From assembly GCF_022965805.1 (NCBI RefSeq), contig NC_133115.1, forward strand, positions 29,937,321 to 30,001,320: 64,000 nucleotides of DNA, given 5' to 3'. Position numbers and translations under genes: made by a program. Of this stretch, positions 23,043-34,595 are shown piece by piece (within the stretch, counting starts at the first letter, position 1; every line of letters starts with the position of its first letter). The notes beneath the pieces were generated by a model, which saw nothing but the letters and a program-made list of their open reading frames with translations, was not told the DNA's origin and searched no databases. This DNA comes from Primulina eburnea (Eukaryota > Streptophyta > Magnoliopsida > Lamiales > Gesneriaceae).

Positions 23043-23640
23043 TCACAACCCAGATCCTCAATAAAATTGGAAAAAGAAATATTGATGGGTCTTGGAAAAG
23101 AACACCTACAATTTTTATGTAATAGAAAAAAATTAACTGATGTATTAGGTTTCACAACCCTGACTCCTAAATAAAATCAAATAAATTATTAATGGATAGA
23201 GACTTACAATCTTGGTTATTTATGCAAAATCGAAAATAAATAATTAAAGGAAATTATCGTTAAAAAATTGAGGCGTAGAGGGTCACAAACCCGGATAATT
23301 TTTATTAAATCGAAAAAAATTGAAGGACCGGAGTTTACAACCCCGGTTCCTCAATAAAATTGAAAAAAACATTATTAATGGGTCGAGGTTTATAATTCCG
23401 TCTCTTTATACATAATCGAATAAAATAATTGAAAGAGTGAGGTTCACAACTCAAGTTCTTCAATAAAATATTAAAAAATTATTGAAGTTCGAAGCTCACA
23501 ATCCCAAATCTTTTTTTATAAAGTCGAAAAATAATTGAAGAATCATGATTAAAAACCCGGGCTCCTCAATAATATTTAAAAAATTATTGAGGAGTCGAAA
23601 CTTACAACCTGACTCTTTTTATAAAATAAAAAAATATCAA
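23043..23640. repeat. Degenerate tandem repeat, about 11 units of 50-60 bp
   Basis: Each unit starts with a TCACAACCC-like segment, continues CTCCTCAATAAAAT and a short A-run around GAAAAA, then ATTATTGA and GGG(T)CGAGG. Units begin near 23043, 23102, 23152, 23204, 23284, 23336, 23392, 23446, 23498, 23552 and 23604. Odd and even units differ (some carry TTTTTATAAA in place of CCTCAATAAA), hinting at a two-unit period. It abuts the Copia LTR end at 23039. I recognise no known satellite. Confidence 0.65.
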
Positions 23641-23719
23641 GATTTACACTTAGATCCAATTACCGTCTTATTTTAAAAATATATATTGTATGGAGGCGAG
23701 ATGTAGAATTCTGGATGTA

Positions 23720-23885
23720 ACAAAGAATATGAGATGTATCAATATGTTACATCGAGAATTCTACTCTCGATGTGTTTGTTTAATATGATGAGTATATGTT
23801 ACATCGAGAATTCTACTCTCAATGTGTTTGTATAAGATGATCAGCATTGCGAATAAAAAATATTGATACACCTCATATTCTTTGT
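23720..23885. mobile_element. Foldback (inverted-repeat) element with repeated inner motif
   Basis: The arm 23720-23745 (ACAAAGAATATGAGATGTAT...) is the inverse of 23860-23885 with one mismatch over 26 bp; the loop is 114 nt. The loop contains two direct copies of a TGTTACATCGAGAATTCTAC-type segment, the first of which is itself a short hairpin (CATCGAGA...TCTCGATG). Half-copies of the same motif lie outside the arms at about 23698-23720 and 23950-23970, so the whole unit may extend to 23698-23970. No clear TSD. It may be an unclassified MITE. Confidence 0.5.
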
Positions 23886-23970
23886 TTTCTAGTGAGATGA
23901 TCGATCGATCATCTTATATAAAACAAAAAAACAATATATCTATCTATTCTCGATGTAACATCGTAATTTA

Positions 23971-26195
23971 TCAGTCACACGTTTGAAAAGAAAATATGTA
24001 AATTTGTTGGAAAAGCAAAATAAAGCATGGGTACATGGTCATCAATTACTGTATGTGCATTAAATTTTTCGTTTCCACATGCAAATTTCTTGGTAAAATA
24101 AGACCCGCGGCGAAATATGTGTGTCGGATTTGCTATATTCACTCAGTGCCTCTAAATTTCCAAACATGCTCCCAACTTTATCGTACCTACCAAATTTGTT
24201 GACTTTCGACCCAACTTCATCGTACCAACTTGATTCTCGAGCCTTCCCCAATTCAAAATTATTATTATTAGCTCAAGCGTTTGCTCCTGTTCAAATGATT
24301 AAAATCTTTTAAATTCCATAAGATTTCAAACACCACGTTTCAGTTACTATCATGTATGAAAACTGTTAGAGTCTAACAATCTCGTCATAATAATTACACT
24401 AATTGTAATTCATGATAATAGAACATGTGTGACACTGACTTTGTTACCAGTTGTTGACATTAAACATTTATCGTTTCGTCAAAAACTATAGTTTTTTCTA
24501 ACGATAAAAGTTTAATATTTTAAATCGTATATAAGTCAATAACATAAAAGTAAAATTACTGCACCTCAACATCTCAACATTTTCATTGTTGTTGACATGA
24601 TTGGGTAAAGTGGATATCTTTGGCAAAATTTGATCATGAATTTGATTAATTTTGCGCTTTTGTTTCCCGAAAAATCAAATCACTCGAACCTTGTACCAAG
24701 TGTACTTTTGGACTGGAAAGTTCTTTCTACAAAGCAGTTTTGAATTTTTTTCAAAAAAATTCAAGATTTTTTTTTTTATAAAAAATGAACAATCAAGATG
24801 TCCAAAAATGCTACAATAAAAAAATATGTCAAAAAATGTGTCTCATTGGACTATTATTTAATATTTAAAAAATTATAAAAATAAATATTTTTTAAACTAT
24901 CATGCTTAGCCTAGAGTTTTATTCTTTTTGAAAGTTCGATTCCACTTGATACATTATGTTTCGAACTAAATGAACAAGGCTCACTTCATTTTTTGGCCCA
25001 TCTAATCATATTTTTTGTGTTACCCATTAAATTGAATACTATTAAAACAGTACAATTTCTATTTTTCGTGTTTTATTCTTGTATTTCAGTTCATTTTATT
25101 TTATTTTTTAGCCTTATTTTTAAATAATTGGGGGGAAAAAAGAGGAGAATTATATTTCTTCATAGTGTGTCTCTTTAATATACATTACCAATATGATTTA
25201 TTTTTCTTTAATCACTCGGTTAATTTGATAATTATCTTATCAAAATAATCGGTTTAACATTAAATTATATCTCTTTTACAATTTAAAAAATAATAATTTA
25301 CACATGAATTTTGAAATATATAAATATTTGTCCAAATATATTAAATTAGATATTCAAAAAAATATGTATAAAATTTGTAATATTGTCCGCATGCAAGGAA
25401 GCTAATTGGCCTATATCTCGGTGCCCACTAAAATATTAATGATGAAAAATAATTCTCATTATTTAATAATGGAACTGGCTACCCAATTAATTTGTATCCA
25501 ATATCCAATCACAAGATTATGGAAAGAGATATAGCACGTATATTTATTAAGGAATAATGGTTGGTGGCGATACGTGTCCCATTCATAATTAAATAATAAT
25601 ATACATATTATTTGAATTAGGAATGAATCAAGAAAGAATGTTGTCTAAAATCAAATAAATTTCATTAATGTATAAATAAATTATTAAATGTTAGTTTTAC
25701 TCGTGCTTATCAAAATTCATAATAACAAGTGTTGATAATCCAAAGTTAGAAAAAAAAAATATCTTGGTTATATAACTTGTAGGTTTTTTTTTATTTCAAT
25801 TTTTTGTCATGTTATCAGTCAATTTACGGTCTAAATTTACTCATTTGTATTTTTTTCGATTTTATTATTTTTATCAGAGTTATGACGTAACACGAGAAAA
25901 TTGAAAAAAAAAGGTATAAGTTAGTGAACTAACCATATGAATTAACTGAAAAATAACAAAAAATTCGAAATGTTACGTGACATTTTCTGAATTTTCAAAA
26001 AATTTCTATAGATTAATTGATGCGTTTGAGATTGAAAGCGACTAATGATAATGTCTCAAGATAGAAGAAAAAGGTCTACATAAATTGTTCTGTTTTCTGT
26101 ACTGTCAATAATTGGTCATACACAATTTAAATTTATTTTGGTAGCTGATCATTCAATGTATTTCACACTACATGCATTTCATATCATATAATATA
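23971..26195. other. AT-rich intergenic DNA
   Basis: No gene, RNA or delimited repeat recognised. Short frames at 24060-24312 on both strands overlap each other and carry no motif. Confidence 0.4.
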
Positions 26196-26550
26196 TATTT
26201 TGGGTACGACAATTATCTCTTTTAAGTAGAATAATCGAAATATAGTGTTTAAGTTATTGTACAGTTTAAAATATTTGAGTTGAACTATTACAACCAGCGA
26301 TGATTTTTAGTAAACGGACAAGCGCTCAATCATATAATTAATATCAGAACCAAAGACACATATATGTTTCTCATTGATAATATAGAGTAGAAACATTGGG
26401 AGGGATATTGTCATGTGCAATAATTGTCTATGCTGGGTAGAACAATTGAAACATAGTGCTTGAATTGCTGTACAACTTACAATATTTGAATTGCACTGTT
26501 ACGACCAGATATAGATTCTTGAAAACTGATAAACTGTTCAATGCTATTCA
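26196..26550 (+). mobile_element. Old, diverged TRIM (miniature LTR retrotransposon)
   Basis: The copy has the same plan as the well-kept TRIM at 45086. A left LTR (about 26196-26337) is followed by TAATATCAGAACC in place of the primer site, a short spacer, a polypurine stretch (ATTGGGAGGGATAT) and a right LTR (about 26409-26550). Key phrases such as GCAATAATTGTC, ATAGTGCTTGAATTG and ATTTGAATTGCAC remain recognisable. Confidence 0.65.
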
Positions 26551-27588
26551 TATAGCTGCTCATACAATTCCTCTTAACGTAATCAACATTTCATTGGATT
26601 TGTGGGTCTGTTATTGGGAAATAATGAAGTGCATGAGTTGATATTCCTCCCTAATTCACTTGGAATTATGTGGAGTTAATTTCCCGATTGATTTGACAAT
26701 AAGTGTGTGAGTGCATTGAATTAGAGGGATTTTTAATTCTCAAGTTTGGAAAAGAAGAAAATAAGAAATAACATAGGCTAAATGTTAATTTGATTAATCA
26801 TGCAAATGTGTGTCGATATTATTATGTATGGTCTTTATCAGTCTCCAGGCTCATACTATAATAATGCTACAGTTATATATGGATAACGCATGACTTGGAT
26901 TTCCTGATAATTTTGAAATTATATATATATAGAATATATATGTTTTATACACTTAAATAGATAATGAGAAGTAATATTAATTATTAATAAATAAAGATTA
27001 TTTTGATAGATTATAGGAGTGTTTGGAAGAGCTTCTACTTATTTTTAAACTGATTCTTTTAGAGTTTATTAAAAAATGGGCGAGAAGCAAAAATAAAAAA
27101 TATTTGGAAATAAAATTCTAAATTTAATACAAGCTAAATTTTGAGTGTGTGGAGAAAAATTGCTTTCAACTTAATTATTATTAAAATGACAATAATATCA
27201 TTAACATATATATATTTTTATTTGTTTCAATTACCTAAATTTGGGTACATTACACCATAAAAAATGTATTCATATAATTATGTTTACATTTTAAATATTT
27301 TGTATCAGAATTAATTTTGTTATAATATGAATCCTAATTATATAAGATTAGTAATAAAAAAATGACAAAATTTGTAGAAATGCACAAAATATGTAAAAAA
27401 ACTAAAAATGAAAATTATAGAAAATACAAATATTTTGTTATTTATAATAAATTATGATTTGAATTTAATGAGTTTCAAATGAAACTCTTGAAACTCATAT
27501 ATAAATAAATTTAACATTTTTAAAAAAATTCAAAATTATTTATAAGAATCGAGGTCATTTGTGGAATATCACAAGTTTTTTTTTCTTA
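26551..27588. other. AT-rich intergenic DNA
   Basis: No gene recognised; a short frame at 26456-26641 lies mostly over the TRIM and is not called. Confidence 0.4.
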
Positions 27589-28030
27589 GGTTGGGTCAAT
27601 TTTATTTATATAACTATATGTGAATTATTATGTGATGTGAGCTGTCTGTTAAGGTGAAGTCCAAAACTTAAATTGACGGTTATTGTTTTGATTAATGAGC
27701 TTTAATATATCTGATAGGTTGTGCATTAATGTGTAGAAGCAAAAGTATAATTTATGTTTTGTGTGAGTTAAAAGGGAAATATAAGAAGAAAATATAGACA
27801 TTATCTATATAATGGTCATGTTCCCCGGATCGTGCGTTAGCGCTTTACATAATTCTCTAACCCTTTAATAAAAAATTAATCATATATGATCTTTTAGATC
27901 TACGAGTTTTTTATTTGAAAGAAGATCATGAACTCGTTCTTAAGACAAAAATATCATGATTTCAGTTATGCTTCCGCTTAAGTTTACAGTCAAATTCTTA
28001 ATGATTTAGCATGATAAATCATATGGTTTA
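27589..28030 (+). repeat. Left LTR (first part) of the old Copia element
   Basis: Aligns with 58134 onward (GGGTCAATTTTA, ATCTGATAGGTTG, AAAAGTATAATTTATG, CTCGTTCTTAAGAC, TTTACAGTCAAATT). It is cut at 28030 by the younger Copia; the last 5 bp (GTTTA) are that insertion's target duplication. Confidence 0.75.
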
Positions 28031-28147
28031 TGTTAGACATGAATTTTGTTGTGGCGATGATAACTAAAACCAGTAGACCAGCAGACCAGAACTAACTTAT
28101 CAGTAGCTACTGTTCTAGTAAAACTAAACCAGTAGAAAAGGGATAAC
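28031..28147 (+). repeat. First 117 bp of the Copia 5' LTR, truncated by an Athila-type element
   Basis: Nearly identical to 56077-56193, with differences such as AGCTAC versus AGTTGC. It breaks off at GGGATAAC, where the Athila-type LTR begins. Confidence 0.9.
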
Positions 28148-29677
28148 TGTTGCACGTTTTCCTACCGCAAGTGTACGGTGTCAAGTTTTAGTACTGGTTA
28201 GAGTACAGATATCGATCCCACGAGGAGTGTGCGTAAAATTGTGTATCAATTCTTGTAATTAAAATAGTCTCAACTTTATTTAGAGAGATTGAATAAACGG
28301 TTGGTTTGTTTGAAAGAATTAACTGAAAACAATGAATTAATTAAGTCACCGAATTGAGAGATAATAATGAGAGAAAGTATCTAGAGAAATGATTTCACTA
28401 AGTTTCCACGATAATTACTCACAGTTTAATTTATATTCCTGAATTCCAATCAATTAATGGCCAAGAACACTTAGATTGTTTTATTCCCTCTTTCCCAAGT
28501 GACGAATAAAGTGTATCTATCAACTTTGATTCAATTATTCCTAATTAGAATCTACGTTTCATAGATAAATGCAAACAATGTTCTTACTAAGCCTCGCTAA
28601 AGTTATACGCCTTCCGAACGCTATAAAGATTTAACGATGTGTCTCTAAAGATCTATAATCCTAGTCTCTCTCCCGAGTTATAAGATTAATCAAACAACAA
28701 ACAAATTATGGCCAGTAAATTTGCAGTGCAGTAAACGCAGAGAACACAATTAAACGAAAGTGGAATTCAACCAAATAAATAACGGTGTCAAATCATCGTA
28801 TCAACAGAGTTACGTCATTCTCTAGAATGGGAATTTAGTTCATCACGAACTCCAAGAGAAAACAAGACATATTTGTAATTCTAGGCATCGATACACAGTA
28901 GAATAAAGAAACAAAGGAAAAGATAACAAATCCGAAGTGTCGTCTCTGTTCCCAGATCTGTCGTTCTTCGTATTTGTGGCTGTTCTTCGCCCTCTGAATC
29001 TTCGTCTCGTGTATGCACTCCGTTTCTCGCCTCTTTTCTTCCCAAGATGGTGTATTTTCGTGTGTTTTCTCCTCACGGCGGCTCTCCCCTTTTCTGCCCT
29101 AGCGATCGCGCTTTTATACCTATTATGGCCGCGGCGCGCGCGCGGTGGCGCATGATCTCGCGCTGTGGCGCGCGATCTACTGTGATTGGCCCATGCGTGT
29201 GTGCGCGCGGGTGCGCGTGTTGTCGTGCGGCCGCGCGCAAGCGTCTGGTCACTTGCTTGTCTAGGTGCGCGCGCCTGCGCGTAAAGTGGCGCTGTCGCGC
29301 GCACCTCTCGGATCATCTTCTGCTTCTGTGCGAGCGCTGGTGCGCGAGATGTCGCGCGACGGCGCGTATGCGTCTGCTTGTTTGCTTGTACTTGCGCGCG
29401 CGGTTGCGCGTGATTTCGCGCGGACGCGCGCGAGCTTCTGGTTATTTGCATCATCTGTGCATGCGCGGCTGCGCGTGATCTCGCGCGGGCGCGCGCGAGG
29501 TTCTGTCCGAGTGCTTCATTGCGCCATGTTTCCTTGACTCGACTTGACTTCGTGTCCGCTATTTCTCCATTCCTGTAATGACAACATAAACAAACCAAAA
29601 ACGCATAATTCTGTTCGAAACAAGCATAATTCAAAGTGGATTTTAATGTAAATTAAGTGCAAATCTTGCACTTATCA
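28148..29677 (-). repeat. 3' LTR of element X (1,530 bp)
   Basis: On minus it starts TGATAAGTGCAAG and ends GCAACA. It contains a CGCG-rich island (29122-29510) and a TATA box on minus, GGTATAAAAGCG, at 29111-29120. The large open frames over the island on both strands are composition artefacts. Confidence 0.85.
29111..29510 (-). promoter_or_regulatory. CGCG-rich palindromic island and TATA box in LTR of element X
   Basis: On the minus strand about 390 bp of repeated GCGCGCG, TGCGCGC and CGCGCGA blocks run directly into GGCCGCGGCCATAATAGG-type sequence. GGTATAAAAGCG follows about 5-30 bp later. The island lies in U3, as in the other LTRs of the window. Confidence 0.65.
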
Positions 29678-31553
29678 AATCCCCCAAACTTGAACTTTTG
29701 CTAGTCCCGAGTAAAATAGAATAAAAGCTAATAAATTAATACGCAACTACTAAAGTCATGGATATGCGAAAAGTGATATTGACCTCCGACTCATTTAATT
29801 TCATGTAATTCACGATTTCCCAAGAGTCACGTGTGTGTGTGATATGTCAATGTTCGTTTACCCCATCGACTGCTCAAATAGAAGTGTAATGCCCATTCGC
29901 CTTACAGAATTAAGAATTCCTCAGTTCAGTTCAACTTACACTTCATCAAGATATAAATTTGCATTCACAGATCACATAGGACTTTATCGGTGATTATTTG
30001 GATTGAAAGACGGTCAATCAACAGTATGCCAAAAAATTGAAATCACAAATTGAGATGCCTGCAAGCAAGTGACTAAAGTCTATATTCGTTGACATTGTAT
30101 TTCAGGTATCCATAGGCTTGACTTTAACAACTTTTCTCCACTAGTATATTGGATAAATGTGACAAGGTTAATAGGTCTTGTAGGCTTGTAACGTTAGGCT
30201 ACGGCTCATGGCTACAATAAAGGTATGGAAATCAAAATTTGAGAGAAATATTTGAACTTCATCAACTTCACCCATTTTCATTCTATTTTCATTCACCACC
30301 CAATTACTGTTTTCTTTTCATTCATATCCTTCATTTTCCATATTTTCTTTTTCACCACGTTTGATTCACACATATTTTTATTTTTTTTAACTCCTTTCAG
30401 CACATTTAACTTTTTCTTTTCTTTTCAAGGAGTATTTGAATCATTCCAACACCCATGAACTTATTTCTCTCAAAATTGGGTAAGACAGTAACTGTATAAG
30501 CTTCATTAGGTAGTTGTTGTGGGATGTAGAATAGATACAAGTGGGGGTTAAATTGTGTGTCATTGACACACACCACTTGATTTTTAGTCGGCTCAAAATG
30601 GGACACTAGGGATATATCATGTTCATTTGGTAGGCTCGAAGGCTCAAAACGGCTCCAAAGATCGCCTAAATCATTCCTATGTCACATATTATCCGTATTT
30701 CGCCTCGAAAAGTGTTCAAACAAGTTCTCGACTTCCGTCAATCCATTAGTCAACTCATACAAACCAATCACATGCAATTTTCAATAAAAATGATATATGA
30801 AATAGGTGCACGAAAAAAAATAAGCATCTCAATTAACTTTGAAGCTCAAAGGGCTACAATTGACAGTAAACAAAGAACACAGGCCCAAGGATGTTGTGAA
30901 AGACTGCCTAGATCATTTCTAAGTCTGCAAAAGTGTCAATCGATGTCATGCAAGTTTTACCAAGAATCGGATCTCCCTCATCTATTTAGAATCATAGGCA
31001 TGCAACTTGTCTCTAAGCAATGATAGTATCAACAACACGACCGTGCAAAATAATTGTGACTCCGAGGTTATCATAAACATATATATATCTCATAGTCGCA
31101 ATTCAGTTTTCATCATTGGTCACACATTTTGCTTATCCATGACGCTACCTAACAAGTTCTAACATGCAATAAAAAAAGTAAATAAAAACTACTGAGCAAT
31201 AGAAATAAAAAAAAAAATTGCAGGAAAAATTCTAACAATTAACGCAATTTTACCCTCCCCCCAAACTTAAATTATGCATTGTCCTCAATGTATAGAAATA
31301 AAGAACACGACAACACATACCTTGCGCATGAGTGTCAAAACTCGGGCGCTCGAGTTGTTGTCCGCAGCATCTGTGTCATCCATGTCCATGGGCTGCGGCG
31401 GTAATAGATCTGGTGGTGGGTAAAATTAACAACTAATGACGTAAAATAAAATACAATAATAAAAACAAAATGAATGCTAAAGAAAATAAATTGTGGGTTG
31501 CCTCCCACACAGCGCTTGGTTTAACGTCATCAGCCCGACTATACCCATCTTGT
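29678..31553 (-). other. Non-coding 3' internal part of element X
   Basis: Collinear with 34596-36300 of element Y. It carries a pyrimidine-rich tract (30250-30430), blocks such as CTTGAACTTTTGCTAGTCCC, and a leftover end of the accessory frame. No open gene. Confidence 0.6.
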
Positions 31554-33589
31554 TCATGGTGGATCGTATGATATCTTGGAAGCCTTGAGTTCTATGTTTT
31601 GACCATCAACCTCCATGGTCAGTTTTCCTTGTCTCAAATCAATGACGGCTCCAGCAGTAGCAAAGAATGGTCTTCCTAAAATGGTACGAACATTCTGACT
31701 GTCCCTCATGTCAAGTACCAAAAAATCGACTGGAAGCTTCAATTTATCAATTTTGAGCTCAACATCTTCTACAATGCCCAACGGTGTCCTGATCGATTTG
31801 TCTGCCATTTGTAAACTTAATCTCGTGGGCTTCATGTTGCTCAATCCAAGTTTATCGTAGAGAGAACTCGGCATTATATTCACACTTGCTCCAGAATCAC
31901 ATATAGCTTTTTACACTAACTGACCCCCTATTTCACATGGTACGACGAATTCCCCGGGATCTTGCAGCTTCTGGGGAAGACCTCCTTGCCTCCCCTTACC
32001 ATCTTCTTCAGTAAAAGCCACCTCTTCCTGCTCTGCAAACTGAATGTTAGAGTGTAGGTTCTTGAGATCTTCAAGACCTTTTTTCTTTTGAAACTCAGCC
32101 TTCAATTGTAAAAATCTTTGGGGGGTAGGGAAGTAAAGAAATATCAACGCATTGATCAAAATCATAACTCTTACCTTTCTTACCTCGGTTCCTTTTGCTT
32201 GGAGTCGGCTGATCAACTTTCTCTTCTTTGCTTACCACTCCAATCTCCTCATGCTGCATAAAAATATCATTCACCTCTCTCATATTTGGGTCTGCATTCT
32301 TTTGCACTGCACCTGATGGTTGAGATGTGAGTTGCTTTGTTATTTGCCCAACTTGCGACTCCAGATTTTCAAAGTAGCACCAATACTTGCCATGTGGGTT
32401 TCTAGGCTGTCAAGCCTAGACTCAGTCCTAGACATTCTCTTTCCAGATTCAGCAACAAACGTTCCAACTAAATCCTCAAATGATGGCTTCCCTTCCCCAT
32501 TTGATGTGTTGAACCACGGTGGGGGATTCAACACATTCTTATTGTTTGCATAAGAAAAGTTTTCATGGTTTCTCAAACCAGGGTGATAAGTGTTAGGGGG
32601 AGGGTTACCTCTGTAGCCTCCATAGCCACGATTGTTAATGTACTGAGCTTCTTCCACAACTGGCTCTTCCACAGCAATTACCAAAGCTACATCAGACGTA
32701 GATTGGCCTGGCTTGTTCATCGCTGCAATTTGTGCTGTCAATGCCGAAACCTGTGCAGTCAGTGATGTGATCGGGTCTACGGCATACACTCCAGCTGTTC
32801 TCTGTACTCCTGATCTCTCACTTGGCCACTGATAACTGTTGATGGTCATCTGTTCAAGTAATTCATTAGCTTCATCAGGTGTTTTAGAAAAAATAGTACC
32901 TCCGACGGCTGCATCCACATTGCCTCTAGTTGGCCCATCCAGACCATTGTAAAAGAGCTCAATCTGAATCCATTATGCATATCCATGATTCAGACATTTT
33001 CTGAGCAGTTCTTTGTATCTCTCCCAAGCCTCATATAACACTTCAAATTCCCTCTGCCTAAAGTTAGTGATGTCTATTTTCAGCTGAGCAGATTTGCAGG
33101 AGGAAAATACTTTGACAGAAATTTTGTGACCAAATCTTCCCATGTAGTAATACTCCCTAGCGGCAGAGATTGGAGCCAGCTCCTTGCCTGATCCCTGAGA
33201 GAAAACGGAAACAAACACAATCGAATAATTTCGTCAGAAACACCATTAATTTTTACCGTGTCCGTGATCTCTAGAAAAGTCCTGAGATGAAGATGGGGAT
33301 CTGATGTGGCTGCACCTCCAAACTGGTTCTGTTGAACCATGTTGATCAATGCGGGCTTTAGCTCGAAGTTATTAGCAGCAATGGTTCCACGAGTTATTCC
33401 AGAATAGTGAGCGTTAATGACTGGGCGGAAATGTTCTCGGATTGGCACCTCTCGTGGGAGCTCGTTCTGATGATCTCTGTTTTCAGCCATTTCTTTAATC
33501 TCCTCTCGTCTTGCTTTCCTTAATTTCCTGGAAGTTCTTTCGATTTCAGGATCAAAAACCAGCAAGTCGGGATTTGTATGTTTTTGCAT
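31554..33589 (-). pseudogene. Broken gag-protease of element X
   Basis: The pieces are collinear with the intact 680-residue frame of element Y. They are 33080-33589 (start and retrotransposon gag domain, FELKPALINMVQQNQF), 32973-33218, 32340-32918 (YRGNPPPNTYHPGL), 31911-32307 and 31554-31883 (NIMPSSLYDKLGL of the protease). At least four frame changes or stops separate them, and the protease DSGA motif is split at about 31900-31915. It is not translatable as one protein. Confidence 0.85.
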
Positions 33590-33703
33590 GCACTGTAAAA
33601 ACAGAGAAGATTATAAAATAACAAAGTAAAACAATAAAAATAAACTCTAAATTAAAGTCAAGTCTACTTGGTAACAATACTGATATAAATTCAAATTTGA
33701 CAC

Positions 33704-33721
33704 TCCCCGGCAACGGCGCCA
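33704..33721 (-). other. Primer-binding site of element X (tRNA-Asp)
   Basis: The minus strand reads TGGCGCCGTTGCCGGGGA, complementary to the 3' end of plant tRNA-Asp, the primer known for Athila elements. Confidence 0.85.
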
Positions 33722-33727
33722 AAAACT

Positions 33728-34595
33728 TGTTGCGCGTTTTCCTACCGCAAGTGTACGGTGTCAAGTTTTAGTGCTGGTTAGAGTACAGATATCGATCCCA
33801 CGAGGAGTGTGCGTAAAATTGTGTATCAATTCTTGTAATTAAAATAGTCTCAACTTTATTTAGAGAGATTGAATAAACGGTTGGTTTGTTTGAAAGAATT
33901 AACTGAAAACAATGAATTAATTAAGTCACCGAATTGAGAGATAATAATGAGAGAAAGTATCTAGAGAAATGATTTCACTAAGTTTCCACGATAATTACTC
34001 ACAGTTTAATTTATATTCCTGAATTCCAATCAATTAATGGCCAAGAACACTTAGATTGTTTTATTCCTCCTTTCCCAAGTGACGAATAAAGTGTATCTAT
34101 CAACTTTGATTCAATTATTCCTAATTAGAATCTACGTTTCATAGATAAATGCAAACAATGTTCTTACTAAGCCTCGCTAAAGTTATACGCCTTCCGAACG
34201 CTATAAAGATTTAACGATGTGTCTCTAAAGATCTATAATCCTAGTCTCTCTCCCGAGTTATAAGATTAATCAAACAACAAACAAATTATGGCAGTAAATT
34301 TGCAGTGCAGTAGCGCCCGTCAATTCTTTGCAGTAGCGGCGCGGCGCTCGTCTTTTAGCGCCTAGGCGCTGATGTCTCGGCAATTCTGGCGCTGCGGCGC
34401 TGATTTCTGGCGCTGCGGCTCTCTTCTTTTCGCCCTTTCTCGCTCCAAACTTCCTCTAATTAGCTCCAAAACAACCAATAGTTGTTATCCCCTGCACACA
34501 ACAAAAACAACAAAAACAAAGCATAATTCTGTTCGAAACTAACATAATTCAATTGAGTTCAACATATAAATTAAGTGCAATTCTTGCACTTATCA
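33728..34595 (-). repeat. Chimeric Athila-type LTR joining elements X and Y
   Basis: Bases 33728-34311 match the left part of LTR 28148-29677 almost perfectly. Bases 34312-34595 match the right end of LTR 40665-41979 (about 41697-41979). The join is at GCAGTAG/CGCCCGTC. The two parents are cut at different depths (about 585 and about 1,032 bp from their left ends), so the LTR is only 868 bp and lacks the TATA region. It serves as 5' LTR of X and 3' LTR of Y. Confidence 0.85.

Larger units (their letters stand above)
28148..34311 (-). mobile_element. Athila-type non-autonomous element X (gag-protease only)
   Basis: On the minus strand the 5' LTR is the left part of the chimeric LTR (33728-34311). 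It is followed by a tRNA-Asp primer site (33704-33721), a broken gag-protease frame, a long non-coding 3' part and the 3' LTR (28148-29677). A TTTGGGGGA polypurine tract lies at 29679-29687. There is no reverse transcriptase or integrase. The accessory ORF of element Y is here reduced to a short end near 31330-31425. The left flank is the Copia LTR and no matching TSD is found because the right end was lost in recombination. Confidence 0.75.

Noticed and set aside
23043..23640. CRISPR-like spacing of repeats
   Set aside because: The units are degenerate throughout, with no unique spacers, in a plant genome; it is an ordinary tandem repeat.
28843..29634. A 263-codon Arg/Ala-rich frame on minus and its plus-strand counterparts
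   Set aside because: They lie in the CGCG-rich U3 island of an Athila-type LTR; composition alone keeps them open.
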